Shown here: positions 11,930 through 25,735 of the stretch, in pieces | Layout of the letters: every line of letters begins with the position of its first letter | Numbering within the stretch: the first letter of the stretch is position 1 | Source of the DNA: Pisolithus tinctorius | Taxonomy: Eukaryota > Basidiomycota > Agaricomycetes > Boletales > Pisolithaceae | Assembly (NCBI GenBank): GCA_024663395.1 | Contig: JANFAH010000005.1 | Span: forward strand, 2,418,001 to 2,482,000 | DNA: 64,000 nt | Direction of reading: 5' to 3' | The notes under the pieces: generated by a model | Database searches by the model: none | Seen by the model: the letters and a program-made list of their open reading frames with translations, nothing else | Told to the model about the DNA's origin: nothing | Translations under genes and position numbers: made by a program

Positions 11930-14900
11930 TCAGCCTTCATCCTTAGTTACATCTTTGATGCCGACAGCATGCCGGGGAGGAAGAGTGACGGTGAAGGTCT
12001 GATTAGGAAGAGCGCTCCGAGGCAGTTCGCGCATGGGCAGTGTAGATAGTTTCAACATTCTGGGTTGCTGTGCACTGCGACTGCGCGAGAGGCTGGCACC
12101 AAGCTTGTTGTCATCTAGGTGACTAGCAAGGGTGGGTTGCAAGGCATTCGTCATAGGTGAATAGGGAAGTGGCGTCGTGGACGGTGAAAATGATGAGACA
12201 TGAAGGAGCATCAGGAACTCCTGCGTCGAGTTGGTCAACAGGACCATCTTGTCGCGAAGATCCGGGAACAACGCGTGGGAACAGCCGTGGGCCTTAATTA
12301 TGCCCGAGAGCTTGACCACAATCTACACGAGGCACGTTAGTAGAGCCAAGGAAGACAAAATTGACAGGGCGCAGTCACCTTCACAAACACGTGTGCATCT
12401 TCACGCAGCGCCTTCCTATCGGATGCTGGATCTCCACAGCGTGTCGCGTGAAGATTTGTTCGTAAGCGTTCCGTTACGATTTTGGCTCGTGCAAGGGCAT
12501 CATCTAAATCTTGGCTGGCGGCGGGAGGCTCTGATCCACTTGTTACAAATTCTTTCATCATCTCCCACACCGCAGGCGCAGCGTCCACAGCTCTCTCCAT
12601 CGCATCCAACGCATCCTCATCAACCAATGTCCTCGACTGAGGAATGTCCAGGGTAGGTCTCCTAGGAGGTGCGTGAGTCGGAAACGTCAAGGACGAAGCT
12701 ACTAGCGATGCTTGAGACCCCTGCCGAGAGTGGTGAGCGCCTCCGTTTCGACCCAACGAACCCAAGGCAGGACTCGATGACGCAAAGGTACTCGACATCG
12801 TCGTTGGCAGAGGTGGGATGCTAGACGTCGACGCTGACAAGGGCATCGCAGGCCGCCGTTGTCCATTTCGCAAAGTTGTCGGTGGCGCGCTACTCGATAA
12901 GGCGACTGGCGGTGGTGGCATGTCATAAGATGCCAGTGACTTTCCGATCTCCACATCCTTGGAACTGAATGAACCGGCATGCCGCCGAGTCGTACGAGTC
13001 CTCCCCAGAGCTTTTGACTGCGCTGGTCGCGATCGTGCAAGTGGGACAGGAAATGGCATGTGTAACGCAGGTGCGGACGCCGGAGGGACATCGGGGGTGG
13101 ACAAGCCAGTCGCCGCTCCGAAATGAGCCTTGATGGCAGGTGCTTTCCTATGGTCGATCAAATGCGGCTTAACAGCTTCGGCGTACGGAACCATAGTTTG
13201 CCATGCATGTGAAATTTCCACAACAGCCCCGTAGAACGTCAAAATCAACGAACGCATATAACGATCGTCGTCTTTGGAGGCAAGTATTTTCAGTTGTAAC
13301 GCTAGCATCGCCATCGCCTTGCCAAAGACTGCAGCAGTGTCCCTACAGCTCTCAACCAATGAGGTACACAGAGACGCAGGAGGCATAGTCTTCTTTCCCA
13401 TCGCATCGAAGCGTTCCAGGGCTGCATTCAACTGCATCATGTAAGTATATGCTGGATCCGTCACCTTTCTGAGCACAGATGATAATTGCGAGTCGAGAGT
13501 GTGCGTGACATAATGGGAAAGCGCCTGGTATACCTGAGATACGGCGAAGAACAATGATCTCGCGCATTCGACCAGGGACAACAGAGAAGCTGGGAGATTA
13601 CTGGAGATAGCATTGGAAGGGAGCGCAGAGAGGCGTTTGAAGTAAGCATGACGCTCAGAATCAGGGACTGGCCGAGGTCGATCCGCAAAAGTAGGTGATC
13701 CTGTTGATGGTGGGGTACCGCCAACCTTCGGAAGTCTGGTAGATGCATCGGATGACGACGACGAGTCCTGCCTATGAGAAAGAGGCGAGGGGAATGAAGC
13801 ATCCACCTTCGCCGTATCTTTCACCTTGGAGCCAGCCGTATTTTGAATGGACTCTGACATAGTTACAGGTGGTTGGTCCCCAATTCCACGCACGCCAAGC
13901 GGGGACCGTATGTCTGGAAGGCTCTTTTTACCAACGATCGCGGGACGACGGTCACAGTGGCCACCAGAGGAGAAGCTCTTCCCGTTCTGATGGGATCCTT
14001 CTAGGACAGCGGTATGATCATCGTCGGTAGAAGACACTGATTCGTCAGGCGTAGGAAGGTAACTTTCGGGAGAACTTGGATGTAAAGGGCCTTCATATGA
14101 AGCCAACGAACCCAATTGCAAAGGTGGCGGTCTCTCAAAGCGCGCATTGGCTACGTTCTTGGATGACTCGGTCAGAAGCGGAAACTGTATATCAACCGAG
14201 ACTGATCGAGCGTGTGAGGTCGAACCTGAACCGGCATCTATCTCGCCTAGTTGTGACCATGACTGTATACTGTCGTCACTATGGAAGGTTTGACCGTATT
14301 CGTGGCAGTGTAATTATGGAGATTACTCACATGGACTGATTCAATACAGCACACTCGCTCTTCACCGAGTCTACGCTGGGTTTTCTGTTATTTGGCTGAG
14401 GACGGGAATCTTTATCTTCCCTCAACCACTTCTGCAGGGAGAGGATCCACTCCTTCGCGGCTCGAGGATCACTCAAGGAACCACCGGGTTCTACAATTGC
14501 CTTTGGAGGCCATTCTATCGGATTATGGTCGACTTTCAGCACGTCGAGCTTGGTGAATTCTGTAAGGTATCCCGGTAGGCGGGTTATCCTGTTTCGCGAT
14601 ATACATAGTACCTACACCGAAAGGTGTTGTTTCAATGATTGTGCCACAGGGGCAGGTTGGAACGTACGTGCAGATCCACCAGTGAACCTGGCTGTGTCGG
14701 GAATCGTTTGATTTTGTTGCGACTGATGTCCAAAATCTCCAAGGATTGCATCACAGTCAACTACAGCTGTCCAGTCAGGAGATCCCGATTCAGTGGCTGT
14801 ATGAAACGTATGGCACATACGATATCGGGAATCGACGAGAAGTTATTGTTCTTCAGATTCAGGTATCTGAGACGCGACAAAATCCCAAAGGCGGTGGGCA

Positions 14901-15251
14901 GGGTTGTGAGTCGATTATACCCCAGTGTAATTCTACAGGGCGACATAGTTGTTGGTTTAGCCAGAAGGCGACGCGCCGAGTATGGACACACCTAGATATC
15001 GAACTGTCTTCTGGCAGGGACTGGTTCCCGCCAGCACACGCGAGATATTGAACACCATCTTCTCCAACGTCCGTGAGACTTTTGTGAGTGAAATCCAAGG
15101 TTGCGCCGTTGTCGGGAGACTGCTGGATGGCTTCCGAGACGTGCTCGTCCGTTAGGGAAACTGAGGGCAGAGGCGATAAGACGACATTCTTGCTGCCGCT
15201 CGGAAATGGAGACGTGCGTCCAGCTACACGGTCAACGTCGGAGATGGTCAT
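11930..15251 (-). CDS. SOG2: Leucine-rich-repeat protein of the RAM morphogenesis network, SOG2 type
   Basis: The N-terminal exons encode leucine-rich repeats: NRLTTLPTAFGILSRLRYL, ILDISRNKIKRFP, CISRNRITRLPG and LDVLKVDHNPIEWPP. A large exon (14121-12337) carries a Ser/Pro-rich linker and the helical SOG2 domain (HAYFKRLSALPSN, LVESCRDTAAVFGKAM). The last exon holds the characteristic tail LLTNSTQEFLMLLHVSSFSP and ends at 11930. SOG2 is a scaffold of the NDR-kinase (Cbk1/Kic1) RAM pathway that controls polarity and cell separation. The start at 15251 (MTISDVDRV) is a choice. An in-frame upstream Met at 15383 would add 44 residues. The intron at the LQYLA/ITLGYN junction is in phase. Confidence 0.9.
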
Positions 15252-15559
15252 GTCATGAACAGTGAAGATGGTGAATGTCGACGGCTGAACTGTTGAAGAC
15301 GTCGAGTGGGCTTGAGTTGTCAACAAACCCGAACGCGGCAAGTTGACTATGTGGTTGGATTCGGTTACAACAACCGCTGGCAAGTCATGTGTGCGCTAAC
15401 TTGAAAAAGTTCCACATGGCTGTGCTTCATTCACGCTTTCGAAACATCTGTTTACAATAACCACTGCCATTGCGAGAGAGCCACAGGAATGTAGTCGACA
15501 CTCTTATGGGAGAAACTGTTGTTCCTCTTTATTTTTAACATCAGACACACGGTCCAGAC

Positions 15560-17086
15560 CTAAAACCACATCGAGACGGAAAAACTGACATCTTCACTCC
15601 GCATAGCATGCCACCAGCCTGGAGGGAAGAATAACAGATCACCAGGTTCAAGCGTCACGCTAAGAGCCTTCTCCGGTACCGTGTTCCAGAATGCAGGGTA
15701 TTTATTCCTGGATGCTTCTTGGACCTCTTTGGAAACAGGAAACACGTCCACCCGGGAGGTATTGCTCATGAGTGGTTCCGTGCTATTAGCGGCGGGGTGG
15801 TGTATTTCATCTGTGCCCGCCAACGACGGTCCGTAAGAATACATTAAGGGTGTAACTTCAGGTGGCGCAAGCCAGACAGTCTTCCGACCAACCACTTGTG
15901 CTAGCGTGAGGGCAAGGTGCGTCAGATACGGTATCGTACTTGTTCCAGCGCCTCACCATAACAATTGAAAAATGGATCCTGTCAGGTAGACTATCAGCAT
16001 CAGGCCACGTGTCGAGGGGAACAACAATTCACAGTGTGAGCCGGTGAAATCGTGCCCTTGGGGCCAAACCAGGCGTTGATAACAAGTTGATCCTCGTTCG
16101 ATGGCGGTCTGTAGTTTGGATATGATGCAGAGGGTCCAGGAGACATATAAACATAATCAGGGATTGCGATATCTTCTCTTAGAGCAGGGAACTGCCTCAG
16201 GAGATTGTGTTGAGCGAGATAGAAAGTTAGCAAAGGGTCTTGCGACCGGCCCGAATGCGTCAATATAGACAGAAACACATCCCAGTCGAGAAGCTCCTGC
16301 GTCCAATCATCCGATCTGTAGTCGTCGCCTACCTCCATGGGAACAATTCGGCCAGGACCAGCCATGGAGGAGAGGTAATCGATGGAGATCCAATGTTTTA
16401 CTGCGGGCCAGTCGGAGACAAATCCCTTCAGCACAAACGGAGATCTGGACCAGGTCGTCTGAAATGCAGTAAGAGAGGGGGGTGAGATGCAGGGTACATT
16501 TCCAAGGGAGGTTGATAGCTTTGGTACGACCTCTCGGCCAGCCGAAAACTCGCCGCGCTCTAGTTCATGGTCTTGCCAATGCGTGTGTGATTGAATCCAC
16601 CGGATCATGTCCAGAATCAGTCCCAAGCTGGTATCACCAGGAGCGCCTGCCAAGATAATTGCACGGTCTAGCATCACGATACTGGTCCTTGCGACAGCTT
16701 CGAGCAGCTCCAAGTCGGATAGCCTAAGTAGGACTCCCACGACAGATGCATCTGTATACAACTTGCGCCAAAAAAGGGATGCCTTGCAACCAGAAGAAGA
16801 CATTCGGTTATATGCCTGGTCGATGACGCGGCTCATAAGGGCTATGAGGCTAGTAAGATCGAGGTCAGCTTGTCCACTCAATCTATCAACTATGTCACGC
16901 GGTATCCGGCTGAGTTCTATATCACTCTCCGATAGCTCTGTTGGAAAGCCACATCATTCAACGGCTACGATTGCAAAGTAGCGACGCTCGCTTACCCATA
17001 GTAGGACGTGCTTCGTGATCGCCTAGCTGCGCAGGTAGACGGCCGAGAAATTCATCCGCAAAAGCACTGTTTCCTATGGCCTTCAT
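15560..17086 (-). CDS. JmjC-domain 2-oxoglutarate oxygenase, KDM8/JMJD5-like
   Basis: The first exon (ATG at 17086, [15 protein letters not shown]) splices in phase to [13 protein letters not shown] and a helical N-terminal domain resembling that of JMJD5. The cupin follows: [14 protein letters not shown], then AHTDPFFNCYAQVVGRK rebuilt across two short introns, then [14 protein letters not shown]. The HxD of HTD and the distal His of WWH are the expected iron ligands. JMJD5-type enzymes hydroxylate arginine residues or act on histone tails. The exact substrate here is unknown. The gene diverges from MOT1 across a 322-bp promoter and lies 308 bp downstream of the SOG2 start. That 308-bp interval (15252-15559) holds no gene I can see. 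Confidence 0.85.
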
Positions 17087-17408
17087 TGCGGCTAAAGCAA
17101 ATGATAGTACAACTATGCACCAAAGCTACAGACTCGACGACTAGTGTGTCAGTCTGAGACGATGGATGATGATGGAACACATACCGCTGATGGGCAGGGA
17201 GCGTGGGAAGCTCGTAGCGGTGTGACGGTGACGGTGACACAATCGTGACAGTCAGCATTTTCAGGTCACGCGCTGCTCAACATAAAAAGAGGAATGCAAA
17301 CGAACCACCCGTGAGAAAAGTGCCCCAGGACGATCATTTCTTCCCAAAACCTAACTCGTTTTGCACCCGGCCCGGGCCGGAGGCGTTGACTGCATTCCTT
17401 TTTAAGAC
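17087..17408. promoter_or_regulatory. Divergent promoter between the JmjC gene and MOT1
   Basis: This 322-bp gap contains a perfect 14-bp palindrome CCGGCCCGGGCCGG (17367-17380), 29 bp before the MOT1 ATG, and a GACGGT triplet run near 17222-17236. I cannot assign a factor to either motif. Confidence 0.4.
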
Positions 17409-20400
17409 ATGACATCCCGGTGCGTGTGCCCTCCTCCTCTTCGCGAAGATGACAGCCCGTGACAACATAAAATAGATTGGATAGACTTCTTCTTCTCCTC
17501 GATACGGGCTCATCGCTGTCTGTGAGGAACACAGCAGCGAAGCAGCTCGCTCAGTTAGCTGCCAAAAGCGTAATCAGTGACCTCCCCGTAGAAGACGATA
17601 TCAAGTCATCCAGCCGGCTGCACACCACTGTCGGTGACAATTCAGCATGGTCGGAACTCCTGGCCGTAGTAGCACGAGTATGTCTGTGGCGCTTAATGGT
17701 CACAGAAGCGTTTAAAATTTTTGGCAGATACTACCGTATTTGCGTTCGAAGAGCCATGATACCAGGACGGCTGCTTCAAACGCACTTTCGCAAATATTTT
17801 CCTCAGTACCTGTATGGCGACCACAGGACGAAGATGTAAAGCCTCCACCAGATCTTCCAGCCGACCCTCCAGATTTTCCTACCTTTTCGGTACAAGAACT
17901 AATGCAAAAGGGTGCCTTACTCCTGGCATCATCTGGCAAAGAGTTTGCAAAGCCCTTCAAGCTATTGTCCAACCCAGCTGAGGTACAACGCGCACGCAGA
18001 GAAGCAATGGGCAGGCTTGGTTTAGATTTCCTTGATAGTGTGGGTGCCGCAGACGATATGGACCTAGACAAGGAGCTCGCGGCCGACGCAGAGTCGGAAA
18101 CTGTTGGTGACCATGAACCTTCAAAAAACGAATCACCTACAGCAGAGTCACCCATGGACGCTGATTTTGTCAGCAAGGAGCCCTCTCCTCCCGCTAGGTC
18201 TCATTCAAATTCTCCTGCCGTGCCTTCACCCATAACACCTTCAACACCAGCGAATGGCAGCGATCTGGAAGGTCTTTCTGCTCGAGAGCGCAACCGGTTG
18301 AAGCGCAAGCGTAAAGCTGGGAATTCTGCTTTTGTGACAGCTCCGCCCCCTGCGAACGTCGGAACACGTTATACCACCGCTCCCGCAGGGTCTTCTAGCA
18401 AGTATGGAGGTTTACCTTTTAACTTTTGTTTGATTAAGTCTGGTGTTTAGGGCACGGTTGCTGTCTGCGGAAGCTTCAGACATGCAAAAGTCACGTTTGG
18501 ATAGTCCTAATCCAGCGACTAAAGGTTCTGCGCCAGACACAGTAGTCATTGACCCTTCCAAGGGCGGTGCGGTGTCGCCGAAATCAGCGCAGCAATCCCA
18601 TGCACTGGAGGTAGCATCGGGTTGTTGGGTGTGGGGTGGGATCGTTTCCGTTCTAGAAATAGATATTTTTTCACCTGCATGGGAGACTCGGCACGGCGCT
18701 GCCATGGCTCTCCGTGAGCTTCTGAAAACCCAAGGGACATCTGGGGGGATGAAAGGTTTGTTTTGATTTTTTTGTTCTTGTTGTTGACCTCTGAGAAAAA
18801 TGCAGATCATGTTTCCGTGGAAGAGAATGCGCGAGCTCACGAAGAATGGTGCAACCATCTTGCTGCCAAGCTGCTCTGTGTCTTTGTTCTGGACCGCTTC
18901 GGCGATTTCGTCTCGGATCAGGCATGTATCTCATCTATTCTTAGCGGATTATGTCTGAATGGAGTTCAGGTAGTTGCCCCTGTCCGCGAAACTGTTTCGC
19001 AAACACTCGCTTCTTTGCTACTTCATATGCCTTTACGCTCCGTAGTACATGTCCACTCTATTTTGCTGCAGATGATAAGGCAAGATTTTCCACTTCCGTC
19101 CAAGGCCAAGACAGGAAGGGTAGATGAAAGGAACCATGTGTGGGAGGTGCGCCACGCGGGTCTCTTGGGGATCAAGTATGAAGTCGCGGTTAGGAGCGAT
19201 TTGTTCGGTGCCCCCGAGAGCGAAGGCGAGCTTGACGTCGGAAAGTCCATCTTGCAAGGCGTCGTAGATGCAGCGGTACTTGGGTAATACTTTTTTTCGC
19301 TCCTTTTTCTCGGATAACTGAACGGGCGCACTAGTCTCGGGGACCGTGACGACGATGTTCGCGCTGTAGCCGCAACGTGTTTACTCCCTGTCGCGGGCCG
19401 CTTGGTGGAGCGTTTCCCCGAATCACTAGATCGTGTTTTGGCTGTCCTCTGGAACTGCTTGCGAGACATGAAGGATGACCTCAGTTCTAGTGTAGGTGCC
19501 GTTATGGAGCTACTCGGTGAGTTTGAATCGGGTCGACCGTGGTGCGTGTTCTAAGGTGTGGCAGGCAAACTCGTCACTTACAACAAGGTTACCGATATTC
19601 TTGCCAATCCTGACCTGTCGTATGTTAAACATTCCACGAATCTCTCTTGCCTGCAGCTCACCTGTCGCTTAGTCTCCCTTTAATAGAACTCGCCCCAATG
19701 TTGTTCCCGTTCTTCCGGCACACAATACCAAATGTCCGCCTGGCCGTTGTCAAGACCCTTTTGTCGTTCATGACTGTGCCCTCCCTTCCTCGAGATTGGG
19801 TATCAACATTCTTCTTGCGTCTGCTGTTCCAAAATCTAATTGTCGAGGAACGCGCCGACATACGTGCCGCATCCCTGGCGGCCTGGCGGACAGCAATGGA
19901 GGTCATCTCTAGCGATCAGGACCTAATAAAACAAATTGTGCAGCAGCAAACAGTTCTCGACTGGTATGCGGTCATGATGACACCACTCGGTGTTCCCATT
20001 GACAGTTCAACATTTTACCGACCAACCTTCGGCGATGATGGGCCTGGCGATTCCACAGAAAGGCATAATGTGGACAGGAATATTTTGGCGCAAGACCTAG
20101 CTCTGATTTCTCCCGAAGTCAACCTTCAGGCCCGCGTCGCAGCAGCGACCGCACTAGCGCTCCTGATTGCCTATTGGCCTCCCTCAGTAAGTTGCTGTAT
20201 TTGTGAGCCACCGCAACCCAAAGCTCACCACCATGGTATGTAGTCAGTCGATGAGCTCTTTCAGCCTATTCTTGTGCACTACATGGATTCAACAAGTATG
20301 CTACAAAAGTTCCTGGCTGCAATCGTTTCCGAGGAATGGGCTCGGGCCTATGAGGATTCCGACTCGACTATCCCCATCTTGGACCGCTATCCGCTTGCGG

Positions 20401-23400
20401 CGGAGCTTAGTTCTAGATCCCTCGCATTTTTACAGGCAGAGCCACCCATCGCGTACCATGAGATGGCGTTTACCCTCCACCGCATTCACACTGAGTGTTA
20501 CTCACTTCTTCACTGTTTCGCCAGCGATTGCAAAATACCTATATCCCTTATACCGCATCTGGGGAACGAAATCGACATCACTGGCACCAGAGCGGACTGC
20601 TTCACGATCGAGACCGCCCAGCAGGCTGTAGGTCCGATGTACACGAAGCTCAAAGACAGTCTGGGTAGAACCAAGAAGCGTGAACTGGCAGCCATCGCAG
20701 AAAAGAGACAGAAGGTGGCTCAGAACATTGATCATTATGCGGAAATCAAAGCCCAGCATGATACTCGCGTCTCCGCCGCACTTGCTGCTGCGTTCGTAGC
20801 CTTCAGAAGTGCTCCAGATAAAGTCAGCCCGGTTGTAAAGGGAATCATGAATGGCATCAAGGCAAGCATATAGTATCCTTGGTGGTTACTTCGTCGCCAT
20901 ATTGATTTTGCCTAGAACGAGGAAAATTTGGATCTGCAGACCCGTTCCGCTGTCGCTGTCGCCAACTTTATTGACTTCTGTGTGCAACACAGTATCTCCC
21001 AGCCTCCCGACAAAATCGTCAAGAATCTATGCACATTCCTATGCCAAGATGTGGACCAAACGCCGACTTTCGCGTACTCGCGGACGACACTGAAAGGCAT
21101 CCTCTCTTTGCAATTGCGGTCGAAAGCTGCTGCTAGTAAGAGCGTGAAGGATGTTCAAGACAAGGACAAGGAAAAGGGCGAGGCTTCGAAGTCAGAAGGG
21201 GAGGCTGCGAGGGCAAAGTTGTCTCGAAGAGGAGCTGGCCTTGCCTTCCAGAAGTTGTCTGCAAAGTTCGGTTCGCGACTGCTGGATGTCATCCCCAAGA
21301 TGTGGCAATCCATGGCTGGTGGATTGTTGAGCGCATGTAGTGCAGGTACGAAGTGATCGGTACGCCTATTGTATACACTAATGCGATTGCATTTAGAATC
21401 ACCCCAAGAAGCAGACGCTCTCATGGAAAGGCAATGTGGTCAAGATGTCATCGATTCCCTGAGCGTCCTCGGGGCTGTTGTGCCGACCTTACATTCTGAC
21501 CTTCGACCTCGGGTTTTGGAGTTGTTTCCAGCCGTGACAATAGCTCTGCGAAGTCGGTATGCCATCATCCGTCAATCTGCTGCACGTTGTTTCGCGACGA
21601 TCTGTGACGTCATGACCACCGATGCCATGCGATACGTGGTCGAGAACTTCATCCCCCTTATGGGAGATGCGGTTATGTTGTCAAACCGACAGGGCATTGC
21701 CGAAGCTATCTACCGTGAGTAGATACAGGCGTCTCCAGCGGTTATCTGCTGAAGCTGCTACTAGATATTGTCCAGAAGCTGGATATGAAGACTCTTCCAT
21801 ATGTTCTCTTCCTCATCGTCCCAGTGCTTGGTAGAATGAGTGATCCAGATGATGATATACGATCAACCGCGACCAACACCTTTGCTTCGCTGGTTAAGAT
21901 GGTACCACTAGAGGCAAGTTTCTCGAGTGAAATTTACCCTTTCGGCTATCTGAACATATTCGCTAGGCTGGTTTGCCAGATCCGCCAGGTTTTTCCGAGG
22001 AACTCTTGAAGCGACGTGAAGATGAACGGAAGTTCCTCACCCAACTTTTAGACGGCAGCAAGGTGGAGCCGTATACGATTCCTGTACCCATCAAGGCGGA
22101 ACTTCGCAAATACCAGCAAGATGGCGTGAATTGGTTGGCGTTCCTGGCTAAGTATCAATTACATGGTATACTTTGTGATGGTAAGAACTTCTGGTGAGAA
22201 TGTGCCTCAGGAACGCCTCGCGCTGACGCGCCATAGATATGGGTCTCGGTAAGACCCTTCAATCAATTTGTATATTGGCCGGCAAACACGCGGAACGTGC
22301 GAAGAAACACGAAGAGACCAAATCGGCTGATTCCGTCCACCTACCGTCCCTAATCATATGCCCACCTACATTGACTGGCCACTGGTACTATGAAATATTG
22401 AAGTACACCGAAAATCTTCGTCCCATCCTCTATGTTGGCAGTTCGAAGGATCGTGCGAAAATCGTATCGAAGATCTCCACTACGGACGTCGTCATTACCT
22501 CGTACGAAGTCGTCCGCAACGACATCTCCAGCCTGGAAGACATAAATTGGCTATACTGCGTCCTCGATGAAGGACATGTTATCAGGAATGCTAAAACAAA
22601 ATTGACGAAGGCGGTAAAAGCCATACAGGCGCAGCATCGCTTGATTTTATCGGGCACTCCAATACAAAATAATGTCCTTGAATTATGGAGTCTATTCGAT
22701 TTTTTGATGCCAGGGTTCTTGGGCACGGAAACCTCATTCAACGAGAGATTCAGCAAGCCGATTCTATCAAATCGTGACGGAAAGGCGAAGTCTGGCGAAG
22801 CTGGTGAGCTCCTGTCCAGCAGCGGCTTTAGTTTAGTGCTCACGCATTGCCCCAGCTGCGTTGGCACTCGAGGCACTCCACAAACAAGTCTTACCATTCC
22901 TGCTCCGTCGTCTAAAGGAGGACGTACTCAATGATCTACCGCCGAAAATTATTCAAGACTACTATTGCGAGTTGTCCGAGGTCCAAAAGACACTTTACGA
23001 CTACTTCTCCAAGTCGCAGGCGAAAGTTGAAGCAGAGGGCGTGATCCGTTCCAAATCCACCGGGACGGCTAAGGAGGGTGCCCAGCAGCATGTCTTCCAG
23101 TCACTTCAGTACCTCCGAAAGCTTTGCAACCATCCTTCACTGGTCATGGGAACGAATGCGGATGCCGTGACGGCGGCTCTGGCCAAGGCACGATGCAAAG
23201 TTGAGAACCTCAGTGATATACAACACGCGCCAAAACTGCAGGCTTTGCGGTATGACTTATTCTGCATTCACTGTTGCCTAATCCTAGTGTTTTTTTTTGT
23301 TTTTTTTTCTAGCCAATTGCTGATTGACTGTGGCATTGGAGGAGGCCTTCCTGTTTCCTCCGACGCGGGGAAGACAGATGCTTTGGAAGGCGTTACAGAA

Positions 23401-24106
23401 ACGAGTGGTGCATTTTCTCAACATCGAGCTCTGATCTTTTGCCAAATGAAACAAATGCTGGACATAATCGAAAACGACCTGTTCAAGCACCATATGCCGT
23501 CCGTGACCTATATGCGACTCGATGGCAGCACCGATCCTAACAAGCGACATGCTATCGTTCAAACCTTCAACGCAGACCCTAGCATCGACTGCCTCCTGCT
23601 GACAACACACGTCGGTGGCTTGGGCTTGACATTAACGGGAGCCGACACGGTCATTTTCGTGGAGCATGATTGGAATCCTATGAAAGACCTGCAGGCCATG
23701 GATCGAGCTCATCGCATTGGTCAGAAGAAAGTTGTGAATGTGTACCGCCTAATTACGAAAGGGACCTTAGAAGAAAAGATCATGGGGTACGTGTGAACGA
23801 TCTTTCTAGGTTGCAGCTGCTAAATGATCCCGTTACAGTTTACAACGCTTCAAGTTGAATATCGCAAATTCCGTCGTCACCCAACAAAATTCTGGCTTAG
23901 GAACGATGGACACTGACCTCGTCCTCGATCTGTTCAGGCGTACTTCCGAGGAAGAGGATGCTGCAGCTGCGGCGAAGAAGGTCAAAGATACATCTGGCCC
24001 TGTCAGCCAGAAGAACATTTTACAAGGTCTTGACGACCTTCCTGCCGAAGAAGAGTACGAGGGCTTAGACCTTACAAGTTTCATGGGTTCTCTTGGGATG
24101 CAGTAA
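17409..24106 (+). CDS. MOT1: MOT1/BTAF1 Swi2/Snf2 ATPase that removes TBP from DNA
   Basis: The first coding exon is only 11 nt (ATGACATCCCG, 17409-17419). It splices to 17476 to read MTSRLDRLLLLLDTG, the conserved MOT1 start, followed by SLSVRNTAAKQLAQL. The N-terminal two-thirds are HEAT repeats with an acidic Ser/Pro-rich linker. The Snf2 motor has MGLGKTLQSICILAGK (Walker A), the MOT1-type DEGH box (LDEGHVIRN), SGTPIQNNVLELWSL, and motifs V/VI (TTHVGGLGLTLTGAD, DRAHRIGQKK). The tail ends FMGSLGMQ. MOT1 uses ATP hydrolysis to strip TATA-binding protein from promoters. There are many short introns, and one near 23290 has long T runs. Confidence 0.95.
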
Positions 24107-24399
24107 TTGACATTCCATCCGGACAACTCTCCTTCAGCGCTTTGATATTACAATCTGATACTACATATGTTTGCATCTAGTAGTCGACTGTAACCATACA
24201 TATCCCGAAGTAATGTGTAAGGTAGACCTCTGTACTAGAAGCGAATCTTTTCCCCAGCTCCTAAAAGCCCTTGACTGACACTGACCTCTCGAGCAGTTCG
24301 AGCGCCCATAGCACAGCTCAGCGTCCCGCAGCGGTGCTTGCACTTGTTGGCAACTCCAAAGATGAATTCGTAGCTTAGATATCCCATCTTGACACAACC

Positions 24400-25735
24400 A
24401 TGGCAGCTACTTCGGGCATCGGTCTTTCTGCAGAATTAACTCGAGCTTTCTCTGCCGCTGTAGAGACGCAGAACATCCGCTTCATCAAGGTCGTCATCCG
24501 GAATGGTACGAGAACATCTATTCACACTCCACGAGCGCATTTTCATCTTGTGGGAACAGAATCACTTGTACCAGTCACCTCAGTAGATGTTACTGGATCT
24601 CTAGAAGAGGACCTTGCATTGCTTGACTCCCATCTGGCGGAGAATGACCCGTGTTACATCCTCGCACGCCTGGACGATCCGTCTTCCGAATGGCTTCTGA
24701 TCAGTTATGTTCCCGATAGTGCCAAAGTTAGAGATAAAGTACGCGTCTGCACCACTGCTTCCTTTGCGAAGACAGCACAACCTCTGATATTCACGATAAG
24801 ATGCTCTACGCCTCTACGCGTAACTCCCTGTCCAAGTCCCTCGGATCCACCGTATTTACTGACAGTCTCTTCGCAACCTCGAAGGCAGATGTTACCCCGG
24901 AGGGTTATGCTGCGCATAAACGACACCAGGCTGCTCCACAACCTTTGAGTGCCAGGGAGCAGGAAATGGCCGATATCAGGGCCGCTGAGAGGCAAGCAAC
25001 GGGTAATGTATATGAAGGCAGTAGAGCCCGACAAAATCACCTTGGTGACGGCAAGGTGGGCTACAAATGGACTCCAGAGGCTGAAGACGCCGTTAAGCGA
25101 TTGGGTCATGGGGAGGGGAATCAGGTCGTGGTTTTGGTGAGTCTTCTAGGCACACGGAGTGGTTATTAGCGACTGAATCTGTTGCATATCCGTAGCAAAT
25201 TGAGTTGTCGACCGAAACGCTCATTCTCCACTCGAGTTCAGAAGCTCAGGTTAATACATTGAGCTCTTTGATACCTGCCTCTGAGCCCTGTGAGTTGTCT
25301 CGTCTCCGGTCAGTGTGGTCATCGAATAATTTGAATGGTCAGCTTTCACGCTCTATGCCTGGTCACATTCCTACTCAGCTACGAAACGCGACATTAGTAT
25401 GCCGGTCCACTCCTTTGAAATGCGCTGCGGCCTTACCTCACTTGTAATCCGTAGTATTCATTTATTCTTGCCCAAGCGCCTCACCCATCAAATATCGAAT
25501 GATGTACTCCTCGGGCGCCCTGCAGATATTCAGGGAAGTAAAGGCGTTCCTGGAAACCACACCGAGCTTCTTGCTTGCACCCAAGAAACTTGAGACCTCA
25601 GACCCTTCCGAACTAACAGAACAGTATTTCATGCAAGAGTTAGGCTTCAGTAGTGGGCCAGTAGATGATACCCACAACTCAGCGACGCAGAGGAACGCCT
25701 TTGCCCGGCCCAGAGGGCCTGCCCGAAGACGGTGA
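24400..25735 (+). CDS. TWF1: Twinfilin, actin-monomer binding protein
   Basis: The protein starts MAATSGIGLSAELTRAFSAA and has two ADF-H domains. The first includes FIKVVIRN, EDLALLDSHLAENDPCYIL and the helix after KVRDKMLYASTRNSL. The second includes VNTLSSLIPASEP, then LYAWSHSYSATKRDI and VFIYSCPSASPIKYRMMY, rebuilt across two introns. It ends with a basic tail (RNAFARPRGPARRR), as in other twinfilins. It sequesters ADP-actin monomers and caps barbed ends in the cortical cytoskeleton. The gene starts 293 bp after MOT1 on the same strand. The small introns at about 25136-25195, 25289-25340 and 25395-25452 are approximate. Confidence 0.93.

Noticed and set aside
12702..13802. Overlapping minus-strand frames inside SOG2
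   Set aside because: They are alternative frames of the large SOG2 exon, which itself encodes the conserved SOG2 domain.
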